Assembly: GCF_020858115.1 (NCBI RefSeq)
Contig: NZ_JACYMM010000012.1
Location: 124,001 to 188,000 of the forward strand
Reading direction: 5' to 3'
DNA length: 64,000 nt
Source: Janthinobacterium sp. FW305-129
GTDB taxonomy: Bacteria > Pseudomonadota > Gammaproteobacteria > Burkholderiales > Burkholderiaceae_D
The first letter of the stretch is position 1. Every line of letters begins with the position of its first letter. Below the pieces are notes generated by a model, which was not told the origin of the DNA, did not search any database, and worked only from the letters and a program-made list of their open reading frames with translations. Below are positions 33,259-42,016 of this stretch, one piece after another. Both the position numbers and the translations under genes were made by a program.

Positions 33259-34605
33259 ATGCACGAGAATAATTTTGAAGGCATGCAAGTGCTGCTGGTG
33301 GAAGACGATGCTGTCGTGCGCAAGGGCGCCCGGCAATCGCTGGAACTGGCGGGTCTGCAAGTGACGGCCGTCGCCACGGCCGAGGAAGCGCTGCCTTACC
33401 TGGTGCCCGAATTTGCCGGCATTTTATTGAGCGATATCAAGCTGCCCGGCATGGATGGCTTGAAACTGCTCGATATCGCCGTGGCACAGGATGCCAGCCT
33501 GCCCGTCATCCTCGTGACCGGTCACGGCGACGTGTCGATGGCCGTGGGCGCCATGCGCCGGGGCGCCTACGATTTCATCGAAAAACCGTTTTCCGCCGAC
33601 CTGCTGGTGGAAGTGTGCCGCCGCGCCCTGGATAAACGCCACCTGGTGCTGGAAAACATGAACTTGCGCCGCCAGCTCGAACAGCGGGTCGGCATCGAGG
33701 CGCGCATCGTGGGCCGCAGCGCCGCCATGGCCAAGGTGCGCCAGCTGGTGCTGAACCTGGCGCCGAAGTCGGCCGACATCATCATCCTGGGCGAAACGGG
33801 CACCGGCAAGGAACTCATCGCCCGCTGCCTGCACGACTTCAGCGAGCGGCGCGACCACCCTTTCGTGGCCATCAATTGCGGTGCCCTGCCCGAATCGATC
33901 TTCGAATCGGAACTGTTCGGCCACGAGGAAGGCGCGTTTACGGGCGCGCAGCGCCAGCGCATCGGCAAGATCGAATACGCGAACGGCGGCACCCTGTTCC
34001 TCGACGAAATCGAAAGCATGCCGCTGGCCCTGCAGGTAAAACTGCTGCGCGTGCTGCAGGAGCGCCAGGTGGAACGGCTCGGTTCCAACAAATTGATTTC
34101 CGTCAATTTCCGCGTGATTGCCGCCGCCAAGGAAGATTTGAATGTTCTGGCGGAACAGGGCAAGTTCCGGCCCGACCTGTATTACCGCCTGAACGTGGCC
34201 AGCCTCACCCTGCCCGCGCTGCGCAACCGGCGCGAGGATATCCCCCTGCTGTTCGAATTTTTCGTGCTGCAGGCGGCCCTGCGCTATGGCCAGCCGGCCG
34301 CCCTCGTCAGCGGCGAACTGATCGCCTCGCTGATGGCACAGCGCTGGGCCGGCAATGTGCGCGAGCTGCACAACGTGGCCGACCGCTTCGTGCTGGGCCT
34401 GCTGGACGATACCCTGAGCCCGGCCGGCTGCCGCGAGGCATCCTTGGCCGAACAGGTCGACACCTTCGAGATTTCCATCATCGAAGAAGCCTTGCGCCGC
34501 CACAATGGCAACGTCATCGATGCGGCCGCCTCGCTGAATATCCCGAAGAAAACCCTGTACGACAAGCTCAAGCGCTTTGACATCTCGACGGAGCAATTCC
34601 GATAA
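33259..34605 (+). CDS. dctD: DctD-like sigma-54-dependent response regulator
   Basis: A 448-residue three-domain activator. The receiver has VLLVEDDAVVRKG, phospho-acceptor in LLSDIKLPGMDGLKLL (Asp near 56) and IEKPFSADLL. The AAA+ domain has Walker A GETGTGKE, the sigma-54 contact motif GAFTGA, Walker B GGTLFLDEIE, and an arginine-finger region. The C-terminal Fis-type helix-turn-helix is GNVIDAAASLNIPKKTLYDKL. It must act at a sigma-54 promoter. The only clear one I see is at 28484-28499, in front of the adjacent ABC transporter operon, which is therefore the prime candidate target. Confidence 0.93.
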   Translation: MHENNFEGMQVLLVEDDAVVRKGARQSLELAGLQVTAVATAEEALPYLVPEFAGILLSDIKLPGMDGLKLLDIAVAQDASLPVILVTGHGDVSMAVGAMRRGAYDFIEKPFSADLLVEVCRRALDKRHLVLENMNLRRQLEQRVGIEARIVGRSAAMAKVRQLVLNLAPKSADIIILGETGTGKELIARCLHDFSERRDHPFVAINCGALPESIFESELFGHEEGAFTGAQRQRIGKIEYANGGTLFLDEIESMPLALQVKLLRVLQERQVERLGSNKLISVNFRVIAAAKEDLNVLAEQGKFRPDLYYRLNVASLTLPALRNRREDIPLLFEFFVLQAALRYGQPAALVSGELIASLMAQRWAGNVRELHNVADRFVLGLLDDTLSPAGCREASLAEQVDTFEISIIEEALRRHNGNVIDAAASLNIPKKTLYDKLKRFDISTEQFR

Positions 34606-34652
34606 GCACTAGCAACTAGCCGACACAGCCATGCGGCGGCGTCCTACCCGTG

Positions 34653-34685
34653 CTGGCAGTCTCCTGTGTGAGAATGCCAGTTCTT
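34653..34685 (+). terminator. Hairpin after dctD (weak terminator candidate)
   Basis: An 11-bp stem with one mismatch, CTGGCAGTCTC (34653-34663) and GAGAATGCCAG (34670-34680), has a 6-nt loop and is followed only by TTCTTAC. It probably ends or protects the dctBD transcript; the T tract is short. Confidence 0.5.
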
Positions 34686-34710
34686 ACTCACTTCTGCACA
34701 GGACACCGCC

Positions 34711-35001
34711 ATGAAAACCGCCGCTCTCTTGCTGGCCGCCACCCTGATGACCGTCGGCGGCGCCTGGGTGCAAGCCCAGTCGACGACGAACGTCAACCAG
34801 ACGGGCAACCACACCAACAATGCCAACGATCCAGGCCAGCAATCGGACCAGTCCGACAAGCTCGACAACAAGGGCAGGCTGATCCACGACGCCAAGCCTG
34901 CCAAAACACGCACGGACAAGCGCACGCGGCGCGGCAAGCCGACGGCGCCGCCGGCGTCCACACCCGCTGTGCCCAGCATCCCCGTCGCCCCGGCGAAATA
35001 G
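34711..35001 (+). CDS. Small secreted Asn/Gln-rich protein, 96 aa
   Basis: Function not recognised. The signal peptide KTAALLLAATLMTVGGAWVQA is followed by a polar, low-complexity part rich in Asn, Thr, Gln and Lys (TTNVNQTGNHTNNANDPGQQ), then a basic and Pro-rich end (KRTRRGKPTAPPASTPAVP). It is expected to be periplasmic and largely disordered. AGGACACCGCC precedes the ATG. No functional link to neighbours is evident. Confidence 0.7.
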   Translation: MKTAALLLAATLMTVGGAWVQAQSTTNVNQTGNHTNNANDPGQQSDQSDKLDNKGRLIHDAKPAKTRTDKRTRRGKPTAPPASTPAVPSIPVAPAK

Positions 35002-35070
35002 GGTCAGCGCTGCGCCACATTGCTCCAGGGCACGCTATCATCACGCCTTTACAAGATAGCCGGGATGACA

Positions 35071-35751
35071 ATGAAAGCAGCATGGCAAGTGTTGGTGGCG
35101 GCAGGCGTACTGGCGGCCGCGGGCGTACAGGCGGCGCCGACGGTGGGCGAGTGCATGGAATTGACGACGGGCGTCAAGTTCAGCAAGAACAATGGCGACG
35201 CGCAAGTCAACGTCGAGGAAGTCTTCGAAGGCAAGAAACTCAAGGGTATCCAGCTGATCCTCGACGGCGGCGTCTTGCTGGCCACGTCCTACCAGGACAT
35301 CCGCGACGGCCAGGTCTTCCTGACGGGCACGGTCCATTACAACGAAGACGGCACTGTGCGCAGCAAGAACGTCTACGCGCCGCAGTCGGCCATCCCCGCC
35401 AGGATGCGCCCGGGCCAGGAAGTGCGCGTGCAATTCACGGACACGCAAACGAGCACCCACTACCCGCTGGCGGGACTGTCCGACAAGATCACCACCTCCA
35501 CGCGCACCGATCAACGCGATTTCTCGATCACCTTCCTGGGCTGGGAACGCCTGGAACTGGGCGGGCGCCGCTTCCCCGACGCCTGCAAGTTCGAATTGCA
35601 CGACGTGGGCGGCAAGAGCAAGGGCAAGAGCGGCGAATACGTGTGGTACGCGCAGGGTTTCGGCGTGATCATGACGGACAAGCTGGACCAGGATGGCGAC
35701 GTGCAGCCCGCGTACCGCATCGCGCTGACGAAGATCATCAGCGCGCCGTAA
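35071..35751 (+). CDS. Periplasmic hypothetical protein, candidate Tle3 immunity protein
   Basis: A 226-residue exported protein; not recognised by family. The signal peptide is WQVLVAAGVLAAAGVQA. The mature part is beta-rich (LKGIQLILDGGVLLATSYQD, GQVFLTGTVHYNEDGTVRSK, TDQRDFSITFLGWERLELGG). ATG 35071 is preferred over 35065 because GGGATGACA gives better ribosome-site spacing. It lies 92 bp upstream of the tle3 effector on the same strand. Tle-type lipases act in the periplasm, and their immunity proteins are periplasmic and encoded next to the effector, so an immunity role is plausible. This is inference from position and localisation; sequence similarity to Tli3 could not be tested. Confidence 0.6.
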   Translation: MKAAWQVLVAAGVLAAAGVQAAPTVGECMELTTGVKFSKNNGDAQVNVEEVFEGKKLKGIQLILDGGVLLATSYQDIRDGQVFLTGTVHYNEDGTVRSKNVYAPQSAIPARMRPGQEVRVQFTDTQTSTHYPLAGLSDKITTSTRTDQRDFSITFLGWERLELGGRRFPDACKFELHDVGGKSKGKSGEYVWYAQGFGVIMTDKLDQDGDVQPAYRIALTKIISAP

Positions 35752-35766
35752 GACCGCATTCTTTCC

Positions 35767-35788
35767 CGCAAAGTTTGCGTAATCGCAA
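35767..35788. promoter_or_regulatory. Alternating half-site cluster before tle3
   Basis: Three half-sites alternate in 22 bp: CGCAAA-G-TTTGCG-TAAT-CGCAA. This gives two overlapping palindromes (35767-35779 and 35775-35788). It lies 56-77 bp before the tle3 ATG and could be an operator for the effector or a weak hairpin after the upstream gene. Confidence 0.4.
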
Positions 35789-35843
35789 CTAATCCGCCAT
35801 CGCGCCTCTCTACACTGTCCTGACTGGTCAGCATGGAGCGGCG

Positions 35844-38162
35844 ATGGCGTATCCCAAACTTCCCTACACCAGCGGCAAGAGCAGCGCCCTGCTCCATTGC
35901 GGCCGCATGCAGGACGCCATCGTGCGCATCCGCCCTGAGCTGCCCGGCAACATCATCGTCATCCATGGCGTCAACGATGTGGGCACCAGTTTCGGCGCCG
36001 TGGAAAAGGGACTCTGCCAGGGACTCGATGCGCGCATGTATGGCGGCGGCCACGTGTTCACCCCGGCCGCCTACCGCATGCCGCAGGAATCCGACAAGCG
36101 TGAAGTGATCGCCGATCCGGACGCCATCTATTTCAAGCGCAAGCCTGACGATACGACGTACAGCCCCGTGATCCCGTTTTACTGGGGCTTTCGCGAACAA
36201 GGCAACGCCAGCAAAGTGGTCAACGGCCAGAACACGGACCGCTACGGCAACCGCCTGGACAAGGACATGTCGAAGAACGGCGGCCCGTTCGGCAATGCCA
36301 CCAACACCCTGCCCGACATGTGGAACAAGGGCTTGTTCTCGCCCTACGACGTGGGCGGCGACCCCGTGCGGCCCCTGATGACGGCACCCGGGCGCATGTA
36401 TATGGTGCTGGCGGCCAAGCGCCTGGCCGCACTCATCGCCATGATCCGCGACTACGACAGCAACGACGTGGTTTCCATCGTCGCGCACAGCCAGGGCTGT
36501 CTGATCTCGCTGCTGGCGCAGGCCTTCCTGCTCGACGAGGGCAAGCGCCCCGCCGACACCTTGATCCTCACGCACCCACCCTACAGCCTGGTGGAAGACA
36601 CGTCCATGTTCTTCGGCGCGGCGGAATCGAGCCGCATCTTCGGCGGCGGCCAGGATGCGGTCATGCGCAAGCAGTACATGGCCATCAACGACCGCCAGAC
36701 CTTCCATGCGCGCCTGCAAACGCTGGTGCAGATCGTGCAGGGCGTGGTGGCAAAAAAACATGCCACACCCGCCTTTGCGCAGATCAAGGATCACGCCGTC
36801 TGTCACGGCATGGCCGGCGCGGCATGGCGCGCGGAGGCGGACCGCGACAACCGGGGCAAGGTCTACCTGTACTTTTGTCCCGAAGACATGACGGTGGCGC
36901 TGGACAATATGCAAGGCATCGGCTGGCAGGGCGTGCCCGATCATCAGAATGGCCATGGCCTGTCGAAAACCGAGGGCAAGAAAGACGGAGGCATCTGGGG
37001 CGCCGGCCCTACTCAGTGGGACAAGCAATACCAGATGCGCAAGCCGCTGGCCGAGCTGGGCGCAGGATTTTACCAGCGGGTCTTTACCAACAAACAGCGG
37101 TCCGATGCAGCTGGAAAAAACAGCGGCCCGGTACTCGTCGGGCTGCCGCCGCACGACTTCGCCCTGCGCCTGGAAGACGAGGACGACCACGCCCACGTGG
37201 CCGGCGCCAACCGTGGCCATCGCGGCAACCATGACGAGGCACCATGGCCGCCCGTCAAACCCGGCAAATGGAATATCTTTTCCACGGAAGCGGGCCGGCG
37301 CGAAGGCTTGCGCACGATCAATGGCGAAGCGCTGCGCGCGCCCAGGGCGGCCGTACTCGACGGCGGCGAAGTCAAGCCGGCGCAATTCCCCAAGGATTCC
37401 GACCAGGCCAAGCTGCCGCGCGACCAGCAAGGACCGTGCGAAGAGGTCGATCCGATCGATGCGGCCATTGCCATTACCAGTAAAAAAGGCGTGCGAAAAC
37501 TTCCGAGAGAAGTCGTCGACGATCCTCGCCCCCTGCACGACCGGAAATCGGAATACAACTATGGCCCCTTCAGTCCGTCCGCACTCAAACAGGTGGAGCA
37601 AGCTCTCAATCTGGGCAAAGAACCGGGAGACTGGCGCAAGCTGGAACGCGTGGCCCGCTACCCGCGCGGCGGTGACCTGCTATACATCGATCCGCTGGAA
37701 ACCCCGAACCAGGCGCGCAAGCGCTGGCAGAACGAGGTCAGCCCCAAATCCTTCCACGGCGCCATCATCGGCAACGCGAAAAACCACCGCAATGTGACGG
37801 CGTATGACGTGGCCATCGGCAGCGGGAAGGCGAGCAGCGATCCGCAGTTTTACCGGTATTTGTGTGCGGTGGCGGATTGGCGGCTGCAACGAGATGCACT
37901 GATACCTCACCGGCCGTCTATTCGCAGATGGGAAGAGTTCCTGACGCAATTTGGCGTCTATTGGGCATCTGAATCCACGCAACGCAGACAAATTATCGAA
38001 GGTAATGCCCAATACTACAGTTCGGGAGTGCTACCGGCCTGGTTACCTGACCTGCAAGCTGGCCTGCCCTCCACCGTCGTGTGTGAAACCGTAACGGGCA
38101 GACGCACCGAATCGGTCATCACGCCAGTCGTTCACAAAGCCAGCGATGACATCCCAAAATGA
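35844..38162 (+). CDS. tle3: Type VI secretion lipase effector, Tle3 family (alpha/beta hydrolase with DUF3274)
   Basis: A 772-residue protein. The N-terminal half is an alpha/beta hydrolase: NIIVIHGVNDVGTSFGAVEK at the first strand and nucleophile elbow VAHSQGCLISLLAQAF, with Ser216 in a G/A-x-S-x-G context. No signal peptide is present, as expected for a T6SS cargo. The C-terminal region, with ESDKREV and SFHGAIIGNAKNHRNVTAYD followed by the YRYLCAVADWRL segment, fits DUF3274 of Tle3 phospholipases. Tle3 hydrolyses phospholipids of rival bacteria. The stop overlaps the start of a Tla3-like gene (ATGA), the known partner order. There is no vgrG, PAAR or T6SS structural gene in the window, so this is an orphan effector module. 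GAGCGGCG precedes the ATG. Confidence 0.85.
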   Translation: MAYPKLPYTSGKSSALLHCGRMQDAIVRIRPELPGNIIVIHGVNDVGTSFGAVEKGLCQGLDARMYGGGHVFTPAAYRMPQESDKREVIADPDAIYFKRKPDDTTYSPVIPFYWGFREQGNASKVVNGQNTDRYGNRLDKDMSKNGGPFGNATNTLPDMWNKGLFSPYDVGGDPVRPLMTAPGRMYMVLAAKRLAALIAMIRDYDSNDVVSIVAHSQGCLISLLAQAFLLDEGKRPADTLILTHPPYSLVEDTSMFFGAAESSRIFGGGQDAVMRKQYMAINDRQTFHARLQTLVQIVQGVVAKKHATPAFAQIKDHAVCHGMAGAAWRAEADRDNRGKVYLYFCPEDMTVALDNMQGIGWQGVPDHQNGHGLSKTEGKKDGGIWGAGPTQWDKQYQMRKPLAELGAGFYQRVFTNKQRSDAAGKNSGPVLVGLPPHDFALRLEDEDDHAHVAGANRGHRGNHDEAPWPPVKPGKWNIFSTEAGRREGLRTINGEALRAPRAAVLDGGEVKPAQFPKDSDQAKLPRDQQGPCEEVDPIDAAIAITSKKGVRKLPREVVDDPRPLHDRKSEYNYGPFSPSALKQVEQALNLGKEPGDWRKLERVARYPRGGDLLYIDPLETPNQARKRWQNEVSPKSFHGAIIGNAKNHRNVTAYDVAIGSGKASSDPQFYRYLCAVADWRLQRDALIPHRPSIRRWEEFLTQFGVYWASESTQRRQIIEGNAQYYSSGVLPAWLPDLQAGLPSTVVCETVTGRRTESVITPVVHKASDDIPK

Positions 38163-39898
38163 ACAACTTGCTTCCGCGCTTGACGTATCCGCTCATTGCT
38201 GGCCTTGGTGCACTGGCACTGCTACTGCTTTGGTCTGCACTGAGCAATCACTCACCTTTCTTGCTGGAGGCAACGATGAGCAGCAAAATATGGAAACACC
38301 TGAGATGGCTCTTGCTGATCCCGCCCATCGTGGCGGCCGCATTGCTTGGTGAACGCTGGCTGCACTCCTCCAAGCCTGTACCCATCGCAAAGCCGCAAGT
38401 GCAGCAGGCGGCGCCTACAGAGCAGGAAAAGCGGGAATATGTGCTGGAAGTGATCGGTCTTGGCGTCACCCTGGACAAGTATCGTCAGGACAAGCTTTGG
38501 GAAGCCCTGCAGAAGGGAAACGCCTATGCCAGCATCCGCGAACAGGACAAGGAAAAATATCCATGGGATGCCATGGAAAGATCGGGAATGTCGGGGGGCC
38601 GCAGTGGTGATGCGCTGGAAAATGGCGCAAAGTACATCCCCATGTATTTTGGTGTGCCCGTGTTTAACGCAGAACCACCGATCTTTAATTCACGCATGCT
38701 GGACCGCCCCGATGCGCCGGTAATAGGTTTGGCCGCTGGCGCCGCCCCCTCCGGCCTGCACTGGCATCTGTTCATTGCCGGTCCGCGCCGCTTCAGTGAG
38801 CATCCGGACCGCATCCTGGAAGACGTGTTCGCTTTTTTTGACGCCAACCCCGATGTACCCTACATCGTACTCAATTCCGAAGACAGCACGCCCACGCGCG
38901 ATCTGTACCGGCCAATTGATTCGCCATCACTTGTGAAGGATGGGCGCTACATCCCCGAAATGCCCGACGCCTCCGCCCTGTTCGTGCTGGCCCGGCGCGA
39001 ACGCATCGATGCCGTGCGCAAGTTTGCGTATGACGATGCGCCGCCCGAGGACAGCGTCGACGATTTGAATACCTACGGCGTGGCGCGGCGCTTGTACCTG
39101 GCCTACTATGATTTGATGGGCACCGTGCCACAGGCACGCCTGGAAACTGATCCCACAGCCATCACCCGGCGCCAGCCCAGCATCGCCGAATGGCTGCCCG
39201 TCGCCGCGCAATTCGCCCGGCGTCCCGACATCCGCGGCACGGGCAGCTTCAGCATGCTCGACAGGCTTCAGCACAAGACCTATCAGCCGCCGAAAGACTG
39301 GCAGCCCACGCCCTGGTTTCCCCTGCCGTTTAACAAGGAACAGCTGGCGCAGCTGGACCGCCTGCCCACCTTCGGCTTCCTCCACCGGCCCACTTTTATC
39401 AAATTGACGGATGAACACGGCAAGCCGCTCACGCGGCGCGACCAGCGCGAACACGCCCTGCAGGCGGGCTGGCAGCAAGCCTTGCGCAGCTTGCCGGAAG
39501 CCGAGCGGCCCGCCGCACCGGCGCGCCTGGTCGCGGCCACCGGCGGCAATCAGGCGCAGCTGCTGGCGCTGCACAAGACTTTGCTGAAACATGCGGAAGA
39601 TGGCGGCACGGAACTCGACAGCGGCAACACGGCGCAATGGATCGATACGGACCGGCGCCTGGGCAACACGGGCGCGGCCACCCTGTTCGTGCAGATGGCC
39701 ATCGGCGTGATGGGCAGCTACCGCGATGGCGGCGTCAGCGCGGTGGTGAACCTGCGCAATCCGGACGAGGCGACCATCGTGCTGGTCAGCCCGCCATCGG
39801 AAGAAAAACGCCGCACGCAAAAACACCCGCACGGCGGCGATGTGCTGCGGCACTACGTCACGCCGGCCATCGACCCGGCGAACTATCCATCGAATTGA
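38159..39898 (+). CDS. tla3: Type VI lipase adaptor protein Tla3 (DUF2875)
   Basis: A 579-residue protein of the DUF2875 family, the group containing Tla3, which in Pseudomonas aeruginosa guides Tle3 to its VgrG carrier. The ATG at 38159 overlaps the tle3 stop by 4 bp and would give two hydrophobic segments (YPLIAGLGALALLLLW and WLLLIPPIVAAALLG). A second in-frame ATG at 38276 has a strong GGAGG 6 nt upstream and gives one segment; it could be the main start. Family-like runs are YIVLNSEDSTPTRDLYRP, LYLAYYDLMGTVPQARLETD and GNTGAATLFVQMAIGVMGSY. Stop codons of tla3 and the convergent pbpC abut without a gap. Confidence 0.82.
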   Translation: MNNLLPRLTYPLIAGLGALALLLLWSALSNHSPFLLEATMSSKIWKHLRWLLLIPPIVAAALLGERWLHSSKPVPIAKPQVQQAAPTEQEKREYVLEVIGLGVTLDKYRQDKLWEALQKGNAYASIREQDKEKYPWDAMERSGMSGGRSGDALENGAKYIPMYFGVPVFNAEPPIFNSRMLDRPDAPVIGLAAGAAPSGLHWHLFIAGPRRFSEHPDRILEDVFAFFDANPDVPYIVLNSEDSTPTRDLYRPIDSPSLVKDGRYIPEMPDASALFVLARRERIDAVRKFAYDDAPPEDSVDDLNTYGVARRLYLAYYDLMGTVPQARLETDPTAITRRQPSIAEWLPVAAQFARRPDIRGTGSFSMLDRLQHKTYQPPKDWQPTPWFPLPFNKEQLAQLDRLPTFGFLHRPTFIKLTDEHGKPLTRRDQREHALQAGWQQALRSLPEAERPAAPARLVAATGGNQAQLLALHKTLLKHAEDGGTELDSGNTAQWIDTDRRLGNTGAATLFVQMAIGVMGSYRDGGVSAVVNLRNPDEATIVLVSPPSEEKRRTQKHPHGGDVLRHYVTPAIDPANYPSN

Positions 39899-42016
39899 TT
39901 ATTTTCCCTGTGCGGCCAGCTGCGCCAGGGCATTGCCCCGCACCTGGAATGCCACCTGCGCCACCGTCTTGCCAGCGTCATCGACGAGGGCCAGCGCATG
40001 CTTGCCGGGCACGGGGCGCCAGCTGATGCTCTCCGCTGCGCCGCCCATATCCTTGCCGTCGAGCACCCAGCGCAAGCCGTGGCTGCCTTGCGCCTGGAAG
40101 AACACGCGCTGCAGAGCGGGCGGGATGTCGGGGTCGATGGCGAGGATGCTGTCCTCGGCCGGATAGACGATGGCGGGCGGCTTCACGGTGTCGCCCAGCA
40201 CGGCGATGACGGGGCTTTCCGTGCCGGCAATAAACCATTCGCGGCGCGGCGCTTCCAGCGCGGGCTGGTAGGCCACCATTTGCTGCAGCACGCCTGGCGG
40301 CGCTTTCGGGGCATGGCTGGGCACGTTCTTGTGCAGATAATCCATTACGTCGCGCCACACGGGCGCGGCGCCCGTCACGCCCGACACGTCCCACATGGGC
40401 TTGCCGTCAAAATTGCCCACCCACACGCCCACCGTGTAGCGTTCCGAGTAACCCATGCACCAGTTGTCGCGCATGTCCTTGCTCGTGCCCGTCTTGACGG
40501 CGCTCCAGAAATTCGTCCCCAGCTCGTTGCGCAAGCCAAAGGTCATGCTGCGCGCGGCACGGTCGGCCAGGATATCGCTCACGATGAAGGCGGCGCCCGC
40601 CTCCATCACGCGGCGCCGGTCCTTGCCAGCCTGCCCCGGCTGCAGGCTGGCCGTGCTGTACAGCCCGCCATTCGCCAGCGCGCGGTAGGCGTTGGCCAGT
40701 TCCAGCAGGGTTACTTCCGACGAGCCCAGCGCCAACGAAGGGCCGTAGTATTCGGCCGGTTCCGTCAGGCTGGACAAGCCCACGTCCTTGAGGCGGTTAT
40801 AAAAACCGTCCTGCCCCGTCAGCAACACCGTGCGCACGGCGGGAATGTTCAGGGAACTGGCCAGGCTGGTGCGGGCGCTGACGTAGCCCTTGAAATTGCG
40901 GTCGTAGTTTTGCGGCGCATACATGCCGGACGCCGTGGCGACGTCCAGCGGCGAGTCGTCCATGACGGAGGCGGCCGTGATCAGGCGGCGCTCGATGGCC
41001 AGTTCATACAGGAAAGGCTTTAATGTGGAACCGGCCTGGCGCAAGGCAGTCACGCCATCGACGTGGCTGCCGCCCGCATTGCCCACATAGGCGAGGATCT
41101 CGCCGCTGCGGTTGTCCAGCACGATGATGGCGCCGTCGTTGACATTGCGCTCGCGCAAAGATCCCAGCTGCTGACGCAGGTTTTCCTGGGCGAAACGCTG
41201 CAGCGCACCGTCGAGCGTGCTGGCGACTTGCGCGCCCGGCTGCTTCAGCAGTTGCTGCGCCACTTGCGGCGCAGGCGCCAGGTCGGCGTACAGGGCCGTG
41301 CGCTGCAAGGCCGTTTGCACGCGCTGGCCGATCAACTGGCAACTGCTGTCCATGCGCCACTCCTTTGCCAGCGCGCAGGCACGGCGCGTGACGGCGGCCG
41401 GCGGCGCATTCGGCGCCCGCACGAGGCTGGCCAAAATGATGCCATCGGTCTGGTTCAGGCCCGACGGCGCCTTGCCGAACAGGCTGTACGAAGCGGAGGC
41501 GATGCCCTGCAGCTCTCCCCGGAACGATACGAGGTTCAGATAGGCCTCGAAAATCTGCGCCTTGCTCCAGCTATCCTCGATCGCCTGGGCGGCGCGCATC
41601 TGGTCCCATTTCTGGCGCAGGCTGCGTCCGCCCGCTTGCGCCTGCAAGTCAGCATCGAGCTGGCCCGCCAGCTGCATGGTGATGGTCGAGGCGCCACGGG
41701 CTTTCTTGGCAAACAGATTGTCCCAGGCGGCCGTGGCCAGCGCGGACACATCCACGCCGCCATGGCGCATGAAGCGCTGGTCTTCCGCCAGCAGCACGGC
41801 CTGCTGCAGGGCGGGAGAAATATCGGCCAGCGGCACCCACGGCAAGCGCCGTACCTTCATGTCCACGCGTAACGATTGCAAGGGCGCGCCGCTGCGGTCC
41901 AGCAACTGCGCTTCCGAACTGCGGTAAGCGGCCTGCACCTGGGCCGGCGTCAGGACCGCCTCGGCGAAGACCGGGCTGGCCAGCAGGCAGCCCATGATCA
42001 AGATCAACCGCTTCAC
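39899..42016 (-). CDS. pbpC: Penicillin-binding protein 1C
   Basis: A 705-residue bifunctional murein synthase. The signal or anchor is RLILIMGCLLASPVFA. The transglycosylase domain has LLAEDQRFMRHGGVDVSALA and GASTITMQLAGQL. The transpeptidase domain has AGSTLKPFLYELAIERR (SxxK), ASSLNIPAVRT (SxN) and VKTGTSKDMRDNW (KTG). A C-terminal BiPBP_C-like domain (about 620-705) ends the protein. It overlaps the alpha-2-macroglobulin gene by 4 bp, the conserved pair in which the macroglobulin is thought to trap invading proteases while PbpC repairs the wall. Confidence 0.93.
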   Translation of the reverse strand: MKRLILIMGCLLASPVFAEAVLTPAQVQAAYRSSEAQLLDRSGAPLQSLRVDMKVRRLPWVPLADISPALQQAVLLAEDQRFMRHGGVDVSALATAAWDNLFAKKARGASTITMQLAGQLDADLQAQAGGRSLRQKWDQMRAAQAIEDSWSKAQIFEAYLNLVSFRGELQGIASASYSLFGKAPSGLNQTDGIILASLVRAPNAPPAAVTRRACALAKEWRMDSSCQLIGQRVQTALQRTALYADLAPAPQVAQQLLKQPGAQVASTLDGALQRFAQENLRQQLGSLRERNVNDGAIIVLDNRSGEILAYVGNAGGSHVDGVTALRQAGSTLKPFLYELAIERRLITAASVMDDSPLDVATASGMYAPQNYDRNFKGYVSARTSLASSLNIPAVRTVLLTGQDGFYNRLKDVGLSSLTEPAEYYGPSLALGSSEVTLLELANAYRALANGGLYSTASLQPGQAGKDRRRVMEAGAAFIVSDILADRAARSMTFGLRNELGTNFWSAVKTGTSKDMRDNWCMGYSERYTVGVWVGNFDGKPMWDVSGVTGAAPVWRDVMDYLHKNVPSHAPKAPPGVLQQMVAYQPALEAPRREWFIAGTESPVIAVLGDTVKPPAIVYPAEDSILAIDPDIPPALQRVFFQAQGSHGLRWVLDGKDMGGAAESISWRPVPGKHALALVDDAGKTVAQVAFQVRGNALAQLAAQGK

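Noticed and set aside
31357-34605. A classical C4-dicarboxylate uptake locus
   Set aside because: The kinase and activator resemble DctB and DctD, but there is no dctA or dctPQM gene in the window; the neighbouring transporter is an ABC type.
35844-39898. A full T6SS gene cluster
   Set aside because: Only effector and adaptor genes are present; no tss, hcp, vgrG or PAAR gene is visible on either side.
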